Shown: positions 7,512 to 17,116 of the stretch, piece by piece
Position numbering within the stretch: position 1 is the first letter of the stretch
How the letters are laid out: the number at the start of each line of letters is the position of its first letter
Source: CAUUCF01 sp963543695
GTDB lineage: Bacteria; Pseudomonadota; Gammaproteobacteria; UBA9339
Direction: 5' to 3'
Length of the DNA stretch: 52,885 nucleotides
NCBI GenBank assembly: GCA_963543695.1
Contig: CAUUCF010000007.1
Coordinates: 1-52,885 of the forward strand
Translations under genes and position numbers: made by a program
The notes under the pieces: generated by a model
Databases searched by the model: none
What the model was told of the DNA's origin: nothing
Seen by the model: only the letters and a program-made list of their open reading frames with translations

Positions 7512-10319
7512 CTAACCGATCATTCGTTTTTCTCCTGTACCAAACAAATTATCAATACAGCGCTCACACAAATCTGGATGCTCCATATTTTGACCGACTG
7601 AAGGGTGCCAATGCCAACAACGTACACATTTTGCGGCTTGACTTAATTTAACCTCAACAAACAGTTGTTTACTGTATTCGATAGCCGTTTCCCCTTTTTG
7701 TGCTAAACTTAATATTTGTACTTGAGAAACAATCCATAAAAAACGCAATTCTGGCTCAAAACGTTCCCAAAACAACCGTTCTTCGTTTGAAACGTATAAA
7801 ATCACTTCAGCCGCTAAACTAGATCCTAATTTCTGTTCTACCCTAAGATTTTCAATTAAACGATTAATTGTTTCTCTTAAACTTAAAAATTTTTCCCAAT
7901 CTCCTTGTTCAAACTTCGCTACCGTTTTAAAAGTTAAATTTTGAAATAAATCCCAAGTGGTTAAAAAAACAGAAGGTTCCTCTGATGCTTTAAGATTGCC
8001 CATTTGTTGCCAGGTTTCTTCAGCCGTAAAACTCAAGACTGGAGCAATCATTCGCACTAAACCTTCTAACCAGTACCATAATACCGTTTGAGCGGATTTT
8101 CTCGCAGGGTGATTCACTTTTAACGTATAAAGCCGATCTTTAATTACACTGAAATAAAAGCTGCTCAATTCGTTCGTTAAAATCCGCTGAATTTCGTTCA
8201 TTGCTTGATAAAAACGATACTGCTCATAACTTTTACGCACATAAGCAATTAAATGTAATAAAATTTCTATTAAATAACGATCTAAAGGTAGTAAATCGTC
8301 TAAAGCTAGTTTAGCTTGACCATCAAATTGATGTAAATTACCCAATAAAAAACGGAGGGTATTTCTGATTAAACGATAGCTATCAGTCAAACGAATTAAC
8401 CCTTGTTCCGAAAGGCGAATATCATCATGTAAAAAGCTAGAAGCAACCCAAAATCTTAAAATATCCGCCCCATATTTCTGCACAATTTCTTTAGGTGCAA
8501 TGACGTTTCCCAAAGATTTAGACATTTTATGCCCATACTGATCAACAGTAAAGCCATGCGTTAAAATTTGGCGAAACGGAGCGTTTCCATCAATGGCTAA
8601 CGCTGTCAATAAAGAAGCTTGAAACCAGCCTCGATATTGGTCAACCCCTTCAGTATAAAGATCGGCCGGATAACCTAAATTTCTCTCTTTTAAAACGGCA
8701 AAATGACTCACTCCAGAATCAAACCAAACGTCTAACGTATCATTAACTTTAACGTAATTTTCTCGATCATCAGGAGCATATTTCGCTAAAAAAGTTTGAA
8801 CATCTAACCGATGCCAATAAATAATCCCTTCTTGAGCAATAGCTGGAACAATTACTTGTTGTATTAACCTAGCCATTTCTGGGTGAATTACTCCACTAGT
8901 TCGGTGAACAAATAACGTGAGCGGTACGCCGTAATAACGTTGACGTGAAATACACCAATCGTAACGTTTTTCTACCATGCTTGCCAAACTATTTTCACCC
9001 GATGCTGGATACCATTTAATTGCCGGTAATTTTTCTAAAGCTTGGTTTTTCAAAGATTCACGATCTTTGCCCGGTAAATCGATACTAATAAACCATTGTT
9101 TTGTTGCTCTAAAAATTAGTGGTTTTTTATGACGCCAACAATGAGGGTAACTATGTTTTATAACCGTAGCATTTAATAAATTGCCCCGTTCTTTTAATAA
9201 ATCAATGATCACCGTATTTGCCCGAAAGACGGATAATCCGCCTACGTATTCTACGTTTTCGTAAAAACGACTACGATTATCTAACAAAATTTTTACGGGT
9301 AGATGGTATTCTAAACCCGCTTTATAATCGTCTAAACCATGCGCAGGAGCAGTATGCACTATCCCTGTACCCGCAGTATTAGTGACGTGACGAGCTAAAA
9401 TTACTGGTACCTGCTTTTTTAAGAAAGGATGTTGGACCGATAATTTTTCTAAACGTTGTCCTAAAAAATGTTCCACTATGACATAGTTAGTTATTTGATA
9501 ACGCTTTAAAGCTTCCTCCGCTAACTCTTGATTTAAAATATAAGCCGTACGTTGTTCTTCGACTTCCACTAAAACGTACTTTAAATTCTGGTGGACACAA
9601 ATAGCTTCGTTCGCTAGTAACGTCCAAGGGGTCGTAGTCCAAATTGGCATTATTACTGGATAAGCAGTATTAAAAACAGAATCTAGTAGTTCAAATTTAA
9701 CATCAATCGCTGGAGATTCTTTATCCTGATACTCCACTTCGGCTTCCGCTAAAGCTGAACCACAATCAGCACACCAATGTACCGGTTTAAAACCTGGAAC
9801 TAAATAACCTGCTTCTAAAATTTTACTTAAAGCTTCAATAATTTTAGCCTCATAAGTAAAATCTAACGTGAGGTAAGGGTGTTCCCAATCAGCTAACACT
9901 CCTAACCGTTGAAAAGACTCTTTCTGGATTGCAACTTGTTGCAAAGCGTACGTTCGACAAGCTTGAATAAAAGTTTCGAGTTGACCCGGGGCTGGTTTAC
10001 CTATTTTTTTTTCTACGTTTAGTTCTATCGGTAACCCGTGACAATCCCAACCTGGCACAAAATTAACGGCGTATTTCTCTAGTAATTTAGATTTGTTAAT
10101 AATATCTTTTAAAATTTTATCAAAAGCATGCCCTAAATGAATATCTCCGTTAGCATAAGGTGGGCCATCATGAATAACGAAAGTGCGATCTCGTTTAACC
10201 GCCAGTATTCGATTGTATAACCCTATTTTTTGCCAAAAAGTTAACCATTCTGGTTCTGTTTTAGGCAAATTTCCGCGCATTGGGAAATTAGTCACTGGTA
10301 AATTCACTGAATACGTCAT
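7512..10319 (-). CDS. ileS: Isoleucyl-tRNA synthetase
   Basis: This 935-residue class I synthetase charges tRNA-Ile. It shows the HIGH-type motif GDIHLGH (58-64), the KMSKS motif in GHKMSKSLGNV (about residue 600), and a large CP1 editing domain between the two halves with the TTTPWT segment. A C-terminal zinc finger CVRCWHWH...CERC lies near residue 900-920. The length matches the E. coli enzyme (938). The start is supported by a strong GGGGGA ribosome-binding site six bases upstream of the ATG. It heads the asd-dapB-esterase-lptD-surA-der run. The ileS-lspA pairing common in other gammaproteobacteria is not kept here. Confidence 0.98.
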   Translation of the reverse strand: MTYSVNLPVTNFPMRGNLPKTEPEWLTFWQKIGLYNRILAVKRDRTFVIHDGPPYANGDIHLGHAFDKILKDIINKSKLLEKYAVNFVPGWDCHGLPIELNVEKKIGKPAPGQLETFIQACRTYALQQVAIQKESFQRLGVLADWEHPYLTLDFTYEAKIIEALSKILEAGYLVPGFKPVHWCADCGSALAEAEVEYQDKESPAIDVKFELLDSVFNTAYPVIMPIWTTTPWTLLANEAICVHQNLKYVLVEVEEQRTAYILNQELAEEALKRYQITNYVIVEHFLGQRLEKLSVQHPFLKKQVPVILARHVTNTAGTGIVHTAPAHGLDDYKAGLEYHLPVKILLDNRSRFYENVEYVGGLSVFRANTVIIDLLKERGNLLNATVIKHSYPHCWRHKKPLIFRATKQWFISIDLPGKDRESLKNQALEKLPAIKWYPASGENSLASMVEKRYDWCISRQRYYGVPLTLFVHRTSGVIHPEMARLIQQVIVPAIAQEGIIYWHRLDVQTFLAKYAPDDRENYVKVNDTLDVWFDSGVSHFAVLKERNLGYPADLYTEGVDQYRGWFQASLLTALAIDGNAPFRQILTHGFTVDQYGHKMSKSLGNVIAPKEIVQKYGADILRFWVASSFLHDDIRLSEQGLIRLTDSYRLIRNTLRFLLGNLHQFDGQAKLALDDLLPLDRYLIEILLHLIAYVRKSYEQYRFYQAMNEIQRILTNELSSFYFSVIKDRLYTLKVNHPARKSAQTVLWYWLEGLVRMIAPVLSFTAEETWQQMGNLKASEEPSVFLTTWDLFQNLTFKTVAKFEQGDWEKFLSLRETINRLIENLRVEQKLGSSLAAEVILYVSNEERLFWERFEPELRFLWIVSQVQILSLAQKGETAIEYSKQLFVEVKLSQAAKCVRCWHWHPSVGQNMEHPDLCERCIDNLFGTGEKRMIG

Positions 10320-10430
10320 TATGTTCCCCCTTAATTGATCGTTTTATAACATTTTATTTATAAATATACAATCATACCCTCGTTTTAACAGCAGTTATTT
10401 TCAGTTGTTCTTTCGGACACTAAGCGCCAT

Positions 10431-11039
10431 TTAATGATTCAACTTAAAATGACGAGCTAATAAAAAAAACTCACTTGAACGGCGACGAGAAGCGTTTGGT
10501 TTAATTAAGAAAACTTCTTTAAACAAAGTTCGTACTTCTTTTTCAAAAATTAAAGTTTCGGTTCCTTGAAATAATTTAATTAAGAAATGTCCCCCAAAAC
10601 ACAAAATTTGCTTAGCAAAATTTAAAGCATGGTTTACTAACTGAATACTACGTGATTGGTCATAATCTTTAATACCACTTAAATTAGGGGCCATATCTGA
10701 TAAAATTAAATTCGCTAACTTTTTTTCAGGCAAGATTTTAATCATTTGTTCCCTTACTTTTTCATCGTTAAAATCCCCCTGCAAAAAAGTTACTCCAGGA
10801 ATCTCTTGGATAGGTAATAAATCAATCGCAATGATTCTTAAAGAAGGATACCGTTCACTTAAATATTGTGACCAACTACCAGGAGCAGCTCCTAAATCTA
10901 CTACTATCTGCTTTGGCCGTACTAAACGATACTTATTATCAATTTCAGATAATTTATAAGCGGCTCTTGCCCTTAACCCCTCTTGTTTAGCTTTTTTGAC
11001 AAAAGGATCCTTAAAATGTTCTTTTAGCCACCAGTTCAT
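10431..11039 (-). CDS. rlmE: 23S rRNA 2'-O-methyltransferase RlmE (FtsJ/RrmJ)
   Basis: RlmE methylates a uridine in the A-loop of 23S rRNA (U2552 in E. coli) using S-adenosylmethionine. The 202-residue protein shows the SAM-binding motif VVDLGAAPGSWSQ (46-58). It also shows the K-D-K-E tetrad of 2'-O-methyltransferases: K29 in RAAYKL, D115 in LSDMAPN, K155 in FLIKLF and E190 in SSEFFL. It lies seven bases downstream of gltX. The usual partner ftsH is not adjacent. The 111-base gap to ileS is AT-rich with no clear element beyond the ileS ribosome-binding site. Confidence 0.96.
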   Translation of the reverse strand: MNWWLKEHFKDPFVKKAKQEGLRARAAYKLSEIDNKYRLVRPKQIVVDLGAAPGSWSQYLSERYPSLRIIAIDLLPIQEIPGVTFLQGDFNDEKVREQMIKILPEKKLANLILSDMAPNLSGIKDYDQSRSIQLVNHALNFAKQILCFGGHFLIKLFQGTETLIFEKEVRTLFKEVFLIKPNASRRRSSEFFLLARHFKLNH

Positions 11040-11046
11040 ACTTTAT

Positions 11047-12432
11047 TTAACCGTGTATCTGATTAATTGCCGTTTGTAACCTCGTTAAAGTTTTCTCTTT
11101 TCCTAACAAAAACAAAGTAACGTTAAGTGGTGGAGAAACCGTCGTTCCCGTCACTGCTGCTCTAATTGGCTGAGCTAATTTACCCAATTTAATACCTAAA
11201 CGTTCAGCTATTTGCTTAATCTGCTGATGAATTAACTCTTCTTGCCAATCTAATTTTTCAAAAACCGCTAATGCTTTTTCTAAATAAGGTTTCTGTTCTA
11301 ACGTTAAAAATTTACTAGCACTTGCATCTATTTCTACTGTACGATAAAAATAAACACTTTTTTCAGCTAGTTCCTTTAAAGTACTAACTCTTTCTCGCAA
11401 AGCGCTTATGACAGCTTCTAAATTAGGACCTTCTGATATTGGCAAATCTAAATCTTGCATAAAAGGCAATAAAAGTTTTGCTAAATAAGGTATCGGTAAA
11501 GTTTTAATGTAATGTGCATTTAACCACAATAATTTATCCGGATCAAAAGCAGCTGCTGCTTTATTCAAATGATCTGCATCAAAAAAAGCAATCATTTCTT
11601 CAAGAGTAAAAATTTCTTGATCACCGTGTGACCATCCTAAACGTACTAAATAATTTAACATGGCTTCTGGTAAAAAACCTTGAGCGCGATATTGTAAAAT
11701 ACTAGTAGCTCCATGACGTTTAGATAATAATTTACCGTCATGTCCCAAAATCATTGGCAAATGTGCGAAAACGGGAGGCTCAGCTTTTAAAGCACGATAT
11801 AAGTTAATTTGTCTCGGGGTATTGTTAATGTGATCTGCTCCCCGAATTACATCGGTAATCCCCATTTCTAAATCGTCGATTACTACGCAAAAATTATAAG
11901 TTGGTACTCCATCTGAACGCACAAGCACTAAATCATCTAATTCCTCGTTTTTAAACGATAAATGACCAAAAACTCGATCTTGGAATTCAACTACCCCTTC
12001 TAACGGATTTTTAAAACGAATCACGTACGGCTGATCCGTTTTAGGTAAATTTAAATCTCGGCAATGACGATCGTACTTTGGTTTCTCTTTTCGTTGCAAT
12101 TGTTCCGCCCGTATTTCACTAAGACGTTCTTTCGTACAGTAACAACGGTATGCTAACCCTTGTTCAATCATTTGTTCAGCAATATCTAAATAGTGTTGTA
12201 ACCTTTTTGTTTGATAAAAAGGACCTTCATCATAATCTAAACCTAGCCACTTTAATCCTTCTAAAATTACTTTAGTAGATTCTTCCGTAGAACGCTCTGT
12301 GTCCGTATCTTCAATTCTTAGAACAAATTTCCCTTGGTAATGACGTGCATACAACCAACTATACAATGCTGTACGCACCCCACCTAAATGTAGATCTCCT
12401 GTAGGACTAGGAGCAAAACGCGTTTTTACCAT
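11047..12432 (-). CDS. gltX: Glutamyl-tRNA synthetase
   Basis: This 461-residue class I synthetase attaches glutamate to tRNA-Glu. It has the signature RFAPSPTGDLHLGG (5-18) with the HIGH-type HLGG, the KMSKS-type LLSKRHGA (about 235), and a catalytic-domain CYC...YDRHC pattern (about 98-125) resembling the zinc-binding insert. The C-terminal anticodon-binding domain is complete. It is transcribed divergently from the tRNA-Val gene. Whether it also charges tRNA-Gln (non-discriminating) cannot be decided here. Confidence 0.97.
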   Translation of the reverse strand: MVKTRFAPSPTGDLHLGGVRTALYSWLYARHYQGKFVLRIEDTDTERSTEESTKVILEGLKWLGLDYDEGPFYQTKRLQHYLDIAEQMIEQGLAYRCYCTKERLSEIRAEQLQRKEKPKYDRHCRDLNLPKTDQPYVIRFKNPLEGVVEFQDRVFGHLSFKNEELDDLVLVRSDGVPTYNFCVVIDDLEMGITDVIRGADHINNTPRQINLYRALKAEPPVFAHLPMILGHDGKLLSKRHGATSILQYRAQGFLPEAMLNYLVRLGWSHGDQEIFTLEEMIAFFDADHLNKAAAAFDPDKLLWLNAHYIKTLPIPYLAKLLLPFMQDLDLPISEGPNLEAVISALRERVSTLKELAEKSVYFYRTVEIDASASKFLTLEQKPYLEKALAVFEKLDWQEELIHQQIKQIAERLGIKLGKLAQPIRAAVTGTTVSPPLNVTLFLLGKEKTLTRLQTAINQIHG

Positions 12433-12508
12433 AAAATACTCTAGACAAACTAATTATTATTGATTAGTATTATGTTATACTTTTTTTGTTAAAATAAGTA
12501 AAGATCAA

Positions 12509-12585
12509 GGGCGATTAGCTCAGTTGGTTAGAGCATTGCTTTCACATAGCAGGGGTCGTTGGTTCGAGTCCAATATCGCCCACCA
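12509..12585 (+). tRNA. tRNA-Val (anticodon CAC)
   Basis: A full cloverleaf of 77 bases is visible: acceptor GGGCGAT/ATCGCCC (seven pairs), D-arm GCTC...GAGC, anticodon stem TTGCT/AGCAG with loop TTCACAT, a variable loop, a T-arm around GGTTCGAGTCC, and an encoded 3' ACCA. The anticodon CAC (12543-12545) reads GUG. CAC is a secondary valine isoacceptor in bacteria; a UAC species is expected elsewhere in the genome. Confidence 0.95.
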
Positions 12586-12727
12586 TTTTGGATCTTCTTT
12601 CGTATTAACCAACTATAGATTAAAGAATCGTTTATCAAAATAATTTTGTAAAAAAAAATTAATACGGTAAAAATAATAAATAACGATCCACTAGTGATTA
12701 ACAAGGGAGATAAAAAGGAAGATAAAA

Positions 12728-14179
12728 ATGAAGCAATACTCTAAACGTAATTTATCCATGATGATGGATTTATACGAAATCACGATGGCAAACGGTTATT
12801 TTACCCATTTTAATCACAATGAATACGTTACCTTTGACGTTTTTTATCGTAAAAATCCTGATAACGGAGGTTATGCGATCTTCGCTGGACTAGAGCAAAT
12901 TTTAGATTATCTAGAAAATTTCCATTTTGAACCAAGGGATATCGCGTATTTTAATTCGCTTAAGCTTTTTGATCAGCAATTTCTTAATTGGCTATCCCAT
13001 TTTCAATTCAAAGGTGACGTTTTCGCGATGCCAGAAGGAACGATTATCTACCCTAATGAACCCGTGATCACGGTACATGCTTCAGTTATCGAAGCACAAT
13101 TCATTGAAACGGCGCTACTATCGCAATTTAATCATCAATCGTTAATCGCAACCAAAGCACAACGCATCGTACAATCGGCGCAAGGGCGGACTGTAACCGA
13201 TTTTGGCGCAAGAAGAGCCCATAATATCGATGCTGCCGTATATGGAGCACGAGCCGCTTATATTGGTGGAGTAACAAGTACCGCTACTTTACTGGCTGGG
13301 CAAATGTTCAAAATTCCAGTTACTGGTACCATGTCCCACAGTTGGATTATGTACCATGATGACGAATATAGTGCTTTTAAACATTTTGCTCAAATTTACC
13401 CTAATAACGCCATCTTTTTAGTCGATACCTACGACGTTTTACGTTCAGGCGTTCCGAACGCCATTAAAGTTGCCCAAAAATTTTTATTACCCAACGGTAA
13501 ACGTTTAAAAGGCATTCGATTAGATTCTGGAGATCTAGCTACCCTTTCAAAAGAAGCACGTCAAATGCTTGACGCCGCAGGATTAAAAGATTGCCAAATC
13601 ATTGCTTCTAATAGTCTGGATGAAATTACCATCCGTTCTATTTTAGAACAAAAAGGAGCTATTGACATCTTCGGTGTTGGCGAACGATTGATAACCGCCC
13701 AGAGTGATCCTGTCTTCGGTGGAGTATATAAACTCGTGGCCACTCAAAAAAACAAAGCTTGTCAACCTAAAATTAAAATTTCAGAAACTTTTGAAAAAAT
13801 TACTAATCCGGGGCGTAAAAAAATTTGGAGAATCTACGATCAAAAAGGAATGGCCATTGCCGATCTGTTAACACATCAAGATGAAAAACCAGATTTTTCA
13901 AAAGAATACCGCTATATTGATCCCCAACATCCTTGGGAAAAAAACACGTTTGTACATGTTCGAGCTAAAGAGTTACAAGCCTTAGTGATGCAACAAGGAC
14001 ACCGAATCCAAAAGGAACAACGTTCCTTACTAGAAATCAGAAATTACGTTCAAAAACAATTAAAATACGAAATCCCCTTAACTGAACAGCGTTTTGAAAA
14101 TCCTCATTTTCACCCTTTAACGATGAGTTTCAAATATTACCAAATGAAAAAAAACCTATTAAATAAATTAACCTGCTAA
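12728..14179 (+). CDS. pncB: Nicotinate phosphoribosyltransferase
   Basis: The enzyme converts nicotinate and PRPP to nicotinate mononucleotide, the entry step for NAD salvage. The 483-residue product shows the family blocks MDLYEITMANGYF (13-25), DFGARRAHN (158-166), the catalytic histidine in GTMSHSW (H204), DTYDVLRSGVPNAI, GIRLDSGDLA, and FGVGERLITA. The length and motifs match the long PncB type common in Firmicutes rather than the shorter E. coli type. An AAGGAAG ribosome-binding site precedes the ATG by six bases. It opens a plus-strand segment between tRNA genes. NAD salvage from host nicotinate would fit an intracellular life. No NadD or NadE is seen nearby. Confidence 0.95.
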   Translation: MKQYSKRNLSMMMDLYEITMANGYFTHFNHNEYVTFDVFYRKNPDNGGYAIFAGLEQILDYLENFHFEPRDIAYFNSLKLFDQQFLNWLSHFQFKGDVFAMPEGTIIYPNEPVITVHASVIEAQFIETALLSQFNHQSLIATKAQRIVQSAQGRTVTDFGARRAHNIDAAVYGARAAYIGGVTSTATLLAGQMFKIPVTGTMSHSWIMYHDDEYSAFKHFAQIYPNNAIFLVDTYDVLRSGVPNAIKVAQKFLLPNGKRLKGIRLDSGDLATLSKEARQMLDAAGLKDCQIIASNSLDEITIRSILEQKGAIDIFGVGERLITAQSDPVFGGVYKLVATQKNKACQPKIKISETFEKITNPGRKKIWRIYDQKGMAIADLLTHQDEKPDFSKEYRYIDPQHPWEKNTFVHVRAKELQALVMQQGHRIQKEQRSLLEIRNYVQKQLKYEIPLTEQRFENPHFHPLTMSFKYYQMKKNLLNKLTC

Positions 14180-14285
14180 CTTGTTAAAAACATCGTGTTC
14201 CTTATAACGTCGTTATAAAACCCATTCAATTTCACAAATACGCTCTTTCTTATGTATGCGAAATAATTCTTACATCTATAAAACT

Positions 14286-14318
14286 TTGCTTTTCTCATAA
14301 ATTAGACTAAAATTAGTC
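14286..14318 (+). promoter_or_regulatory. Candidate glf promoter with overlapping palindrome
   Basis: TTGCTT (14286-14291) and TAAAAT (14308-14313) are 16 bases apart and lie about 37 bases upstream of the glf ATG. A perfect inverted repeat GACTAAAATTAGTC (14305-14318, six-base arms) covers the -10 box, the position expected of an operator. AT-rich sequence makes chance matches common, so this is tentative. Confidence 0.33.
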
Positions 14319-14349
14319 AAATTTTTATATATTTAAAAGGATAGGTAGA

Positions 14350-15462
14350 ATGAAAAAAACCAATCTTGTGGTAGGAGCAGGATTTTCTGGAGCCACCATC
14401 GCTAGGAAAATCGCCGAAGAATTAAACGAGCAAGTCATCGTAATCGATAGAAAACCTCATCTTGCGGGTAACGCTTACGATTATTGTGACAAAAACGGCA
14501 TTATGATTCATCAATATGGTTCGCATATTTTTCATACTTCTAACGAAGAAGTATGGCATTTCGTTACACAGTTTGCCGATTTTAACCAATACATGCATCA
14601 AGTCCTTGCGGTAATCGACGGTTTAGAGACTCATATTCCTTTTAATTTGAATACGATTTATGATCTATTCCCTCCGCTCTTAGCTCAAAGATTAGAAACA
14701 AAATTGTTAGCGAAATTTACCTTTAATCAAAAAATACCTATTTTTGAATTTCAAAAACAGCAAGATCCAGATTTATTATTTTTAAGTAATTACGTCTATG
14801 AAAAAATCTTTCTTCATTATACCACTAAGCAATGGGGAGTGATCCCCAGCGAAGTAGATAAAACAGTAACTGCACGAGTACCCGTTTATTTGTCAAAGGA
14901 TAATCGCTACTTTCAAGATAAATACCAAGGGATTCCTTTAAAGGGATACAACAAATTAATTACTAATATGCTTGACCATCCCAACATTGAACTACAATTA
15001 AATACCGATTATAAAGATCTTAATCAACTGTTTGATCGAACCTTTTACAGCGGTGCTATTGACGAATATTTTCATTATGAATTTGGTCCATTACCGTACC
15101 GCAGTGTGAAATTTAAATACGAAGAATACAATTTTGAGTTTTATCAGAATAATGCGGTGCTTAACTATCCTAACAATTACGATTTTACAAGAATTCACGA
15201 ATATAAACATTATTTAAAAAACAAAACAAATAAAACAGTAATTGCTAAAGAATATTCCGAACCCTTTCAATTAGGGAAAAACGAAAGGTATTACCCTATT
15301 CCTAATGACGAAAATAGGATTTTATACCACAGGTATTTTGAGAAAGCTAAAAACTTAAACCATACCTATTTTTTAGGTAGATTAGGTAATTACCAATATT
15401 ATAATATGGACCAAGCAGTTGCTCAAGCTTTAAAATTATTTAAAGGTATTAAATCATTATAA
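14350..15462 (+). CDS. glf: UDP-galactopyranose mutase
   Basis: Glf interconverts UDP-galactopyranose and UDP-galactofuranose with a reduced FAD, supplying galactofuranose for surface polysaccharide. The 370-residue protein starts with an FAD-binding GAGFSGA (9-15) and then PHLAGNAYDY, GSHIFHT and HIPFNLNTIYDLFP, all typical of the family. The C-terminal part has PxxxDxNRxLYxRYFE-like and LGRLGNYQYYNMD blocks. An AGGATAGG ribosome-binding site precedes the ATG. The glycosyltransferase gene starts 31 bases downstream, so the pair probably builds one glycan. No other sugar gene is adjacent. Confidence 0.95.
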   Translation: MKKTNLVVGAGFSGATIARKIAEELNEQVIVIDRKPHLAGNAYDYCDKNGIMIHQYGSHIFHTSNEEVWHFVTQFADFNQYMHQVLAVIDGLETHIPFNLNTIYDLFPPLLAQRLETKLLAKFTFNQKIPIFEFQKQQDPDLLFLSNYVYEKIFLHYTTKQWGVIPSEVDKTVTARVPVYLSKDNRYFQDKYQGIPLKGYNKLITNMLDHPNIELQLNTDYKDLNQLFDRTFYSGAIDEYFHYEFGPLPYRSVKFKYEEYNFEFYQNNAVLNYPNNYDFTRIHEYKHYLKNKTNKTVIAKEYSEPFQLGKNERYYPIPNDENRILYHRYFEKAKNLNHTYFLGRLGNYQYYNMDQAVAQALKLFKGIKSL

Positions 15463-15493
15463 CTTATACCGCTATTTTGCAAGAAAATTAATT

Positions 15494-16591
15494 ATGAATA
15501 ATCCTTTTCCTAAAATTTCAATTCTAGTACCTATTTATAACGTAGAAAAATACTTACCTCAGTGTATTGAAAGTATCTTAGCTCAAACTTTAAAAGAAAT
15601 CGAAATCATTTTAATTGATGACGGTTCAAAAGATCATTCTGCCGAGCTTTGTGATCATTATGCGGCGCAAGATCACCGCATTAAAATAATTCATAAACCT
15701 AATTCCGGCTATGGAGCTTCAATGAACCTTGGTTTAAAAACAGCTCAAGGGGAATATATCGGTATTATTGAAAGTGACGATTTTGTTGAACCAGAAATGT
15801 TCGAAAAATTATATACTTTAGCTAAAAAACATGATCTCCAAGTAGTTAAATCGAATTTCTTTAGATATACCTCCCCAACAGGAGATATTCAACAAAATAT
15901 TCTTCCGACTAAAGATACCAACGTCGTATTTAATCCAAAAGTAAAATCTGATATTTTTTACGTTTGCCCGTCAATATGGTCAGCAATTTATCAGCGGCAA
16001 TTTCTTAACGATTTTAAAATCGCTTTTTTAGAATCACCTGGAGCATCTTATCAGGATACCAGTTTTAATTTTAAAGTATGGGCCATGGCAAATAGAGTAT
16101 GGCTTACTCCCGATACTTTTGTACATTACCGTTGCGATAATGAAAATGCTTCTGTCAAAGCTAAAGATAAAGTCTTTTGTATCGCAAATGAATGGCATCA
16201 CATCGAAAAATTTATGGATAATTATCCCAGAGAAAAACAAGCTTCTTACGTATTAAGAAGTCACATAAAGTTACTTAATTATAATTGGAATTTAAACCGC
16301 CTTACCAAAGACAAGAAGGCCGCGTTTAAAAAATTATACCTTCAAGAATATAAATCCATTTATCAAAACCATATTCTAAACAAAGCTTGTTTACCGCATA
16401 AAGAATGGTTAACTTTTTTAAAACAGTTAACTCCTCCTTACGTTTTTTGTTTTTATTTCTTAAGCTATAAACTACTGCGGTTATTTATTAAAACTAAATT
16501 TCAAAACCAAACGAAAAAATATTATCTTTTTGGCTGTATTAAAATATTAGAACGACCGATCCCTTATCCTAATTTTTGGACTGGTAAATAA
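15494..16591 (+). CDS. GT2-family glycosyltransferase
   Basis: The 365-residue protein is a GT-A fold family 2 glycosyltransferase. It has the start PKISILVPIYNVEKYLPQCI (6-25), the nucleotide-sugar motif IDDGS (41-45), the SGYGASMNLGL block (71-81), and the DXD-type metal site ESDD (93-96). The C-terminal third holds a hydrophobic stretch (FCFYFLSYKLL, about 323-333) that may associate with the membrane. Donor and acceptor cannot be read from sequence. Its position directly after glf suggests, but does not show, galactofuranose transfer to LPS or another surface glycan. Confidence 0.88.
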   Translation: MNNPFPKISILVPIYNVEKYLPQCIESILAQTLKEIEIILIDDGSKDHSAELCDHYAAQDHRIKIIHKPNSGYGASMNLGLKTAQGEYIGIIESDDFVEPEMFEKLYTLAKKHDLQVVKSNFFRYTSPTGDIQQNILPTKDTNVVFNPKVKSDIFYVCPSIWSAIYQRQFLNDFKIAFLESPGASYQDTSFNFKVWAMANRVWLTPDTFVHYRCDNENASVKAKDKVFCIANEWHHIEKFMDNYPREKQASYVLRSHIKLLNYNWNLNRLTKDKKAAFKKLYLQEYKSIYQNHILNKACLPHKEWLTFLKQLTPPYVFCFYFLSYKLLRLFIKTKFQNQTKKYYLFGCIKILERPIPYPNFWTGK

Positions 16592-16652
16592 CCGTATTTA
16601 CCATGAAATAAAATTACCTAAAGCTAAAGTAAAATTCTCACGTTAATTAGCA

Positions 16653-16725
16653 TGCCGACACACGGACTCGAACCGCGGACCCACTGATTACAAATCAGTA
16701 GCTCTACCAACTGAGCTATGTCGGC
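16653..16725 (-). tRNA. tRNA-Thr (anticodon TGT)
   Basis: On the minus strand the acceptor GCCGACA pairs fully with TGTCGGC. The D-arm (GCTC...GAGC), anticodon stem ACTGA/TCAGT with loop TTTGTAA, and a T-arm with GGTTCGAGTCC are all present. The anticodon TGT reads ACA and wobble threonine codons. The 3' CCA is not encoded: the discriminator A is followed by TG. Confidence 0.95.
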
Positions 16726-16943
16726 CATATATTTGATACGTCGGATCAAATAATAATTCCTCCGCCTTCTACCTTATTTAAATATACTAGTGATTTTTGA
16801 TTGTCAATAAAATTTTACTTCGTCTTCTTTTTTGATTGTTCAACCGGAAAGATCACTCGTATCATAAACAACTATTCCGCGTGCGATTTTTTGATTTAAA
16901 ATTTAGCCCCGTCAGGAATAATTCTTTAATAAGACGAAAATTA

Positions 16944-17016
16944 CGCTCCCTACGGGACTCGAACCCATGTTTTCGCCGTGAGAGGGCGACGTCCTAGGCC
17001 TCTAGACGAAGGGAGC
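16944..17016 (-). tRNA. tRNA-Glu (anticodon CTC)
   Basis: On the minus strand the gene reads GCTCCCTTCGTCTAGAGG, the tRNA-Glu-type D-arm, then an anticodon stem closing loop CTCTCAC, and a T-arm GGGTTCGAGTCCC, with acceptor GCTCCCT pairing to AGGGAGC. The anticodon CTC reads only GAG. The CCA end is not encoded. The main tRNA-Glu (TTC) should be elsewhere. Confidence 0.92.
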
Positions 17017-17116
17017 ATCTCTAAACACGCTGTTATCATATCAAAAACCTACTTAGATGCAAAGATTTTTTATCCCATTGACTTTTAAAGTGAGCTGCGA
17101 TATGCTACTGCCTGAT

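Noticed and set aside
12728..14179. Nicotinamide phosphoribosyltransferase (NAMPT) for the gene at 12728
   Set aside because: The FGARRAH, GTMSHSW and DTYDVLRSG blocks are those of nicotinate phosphoribosyltransferase.
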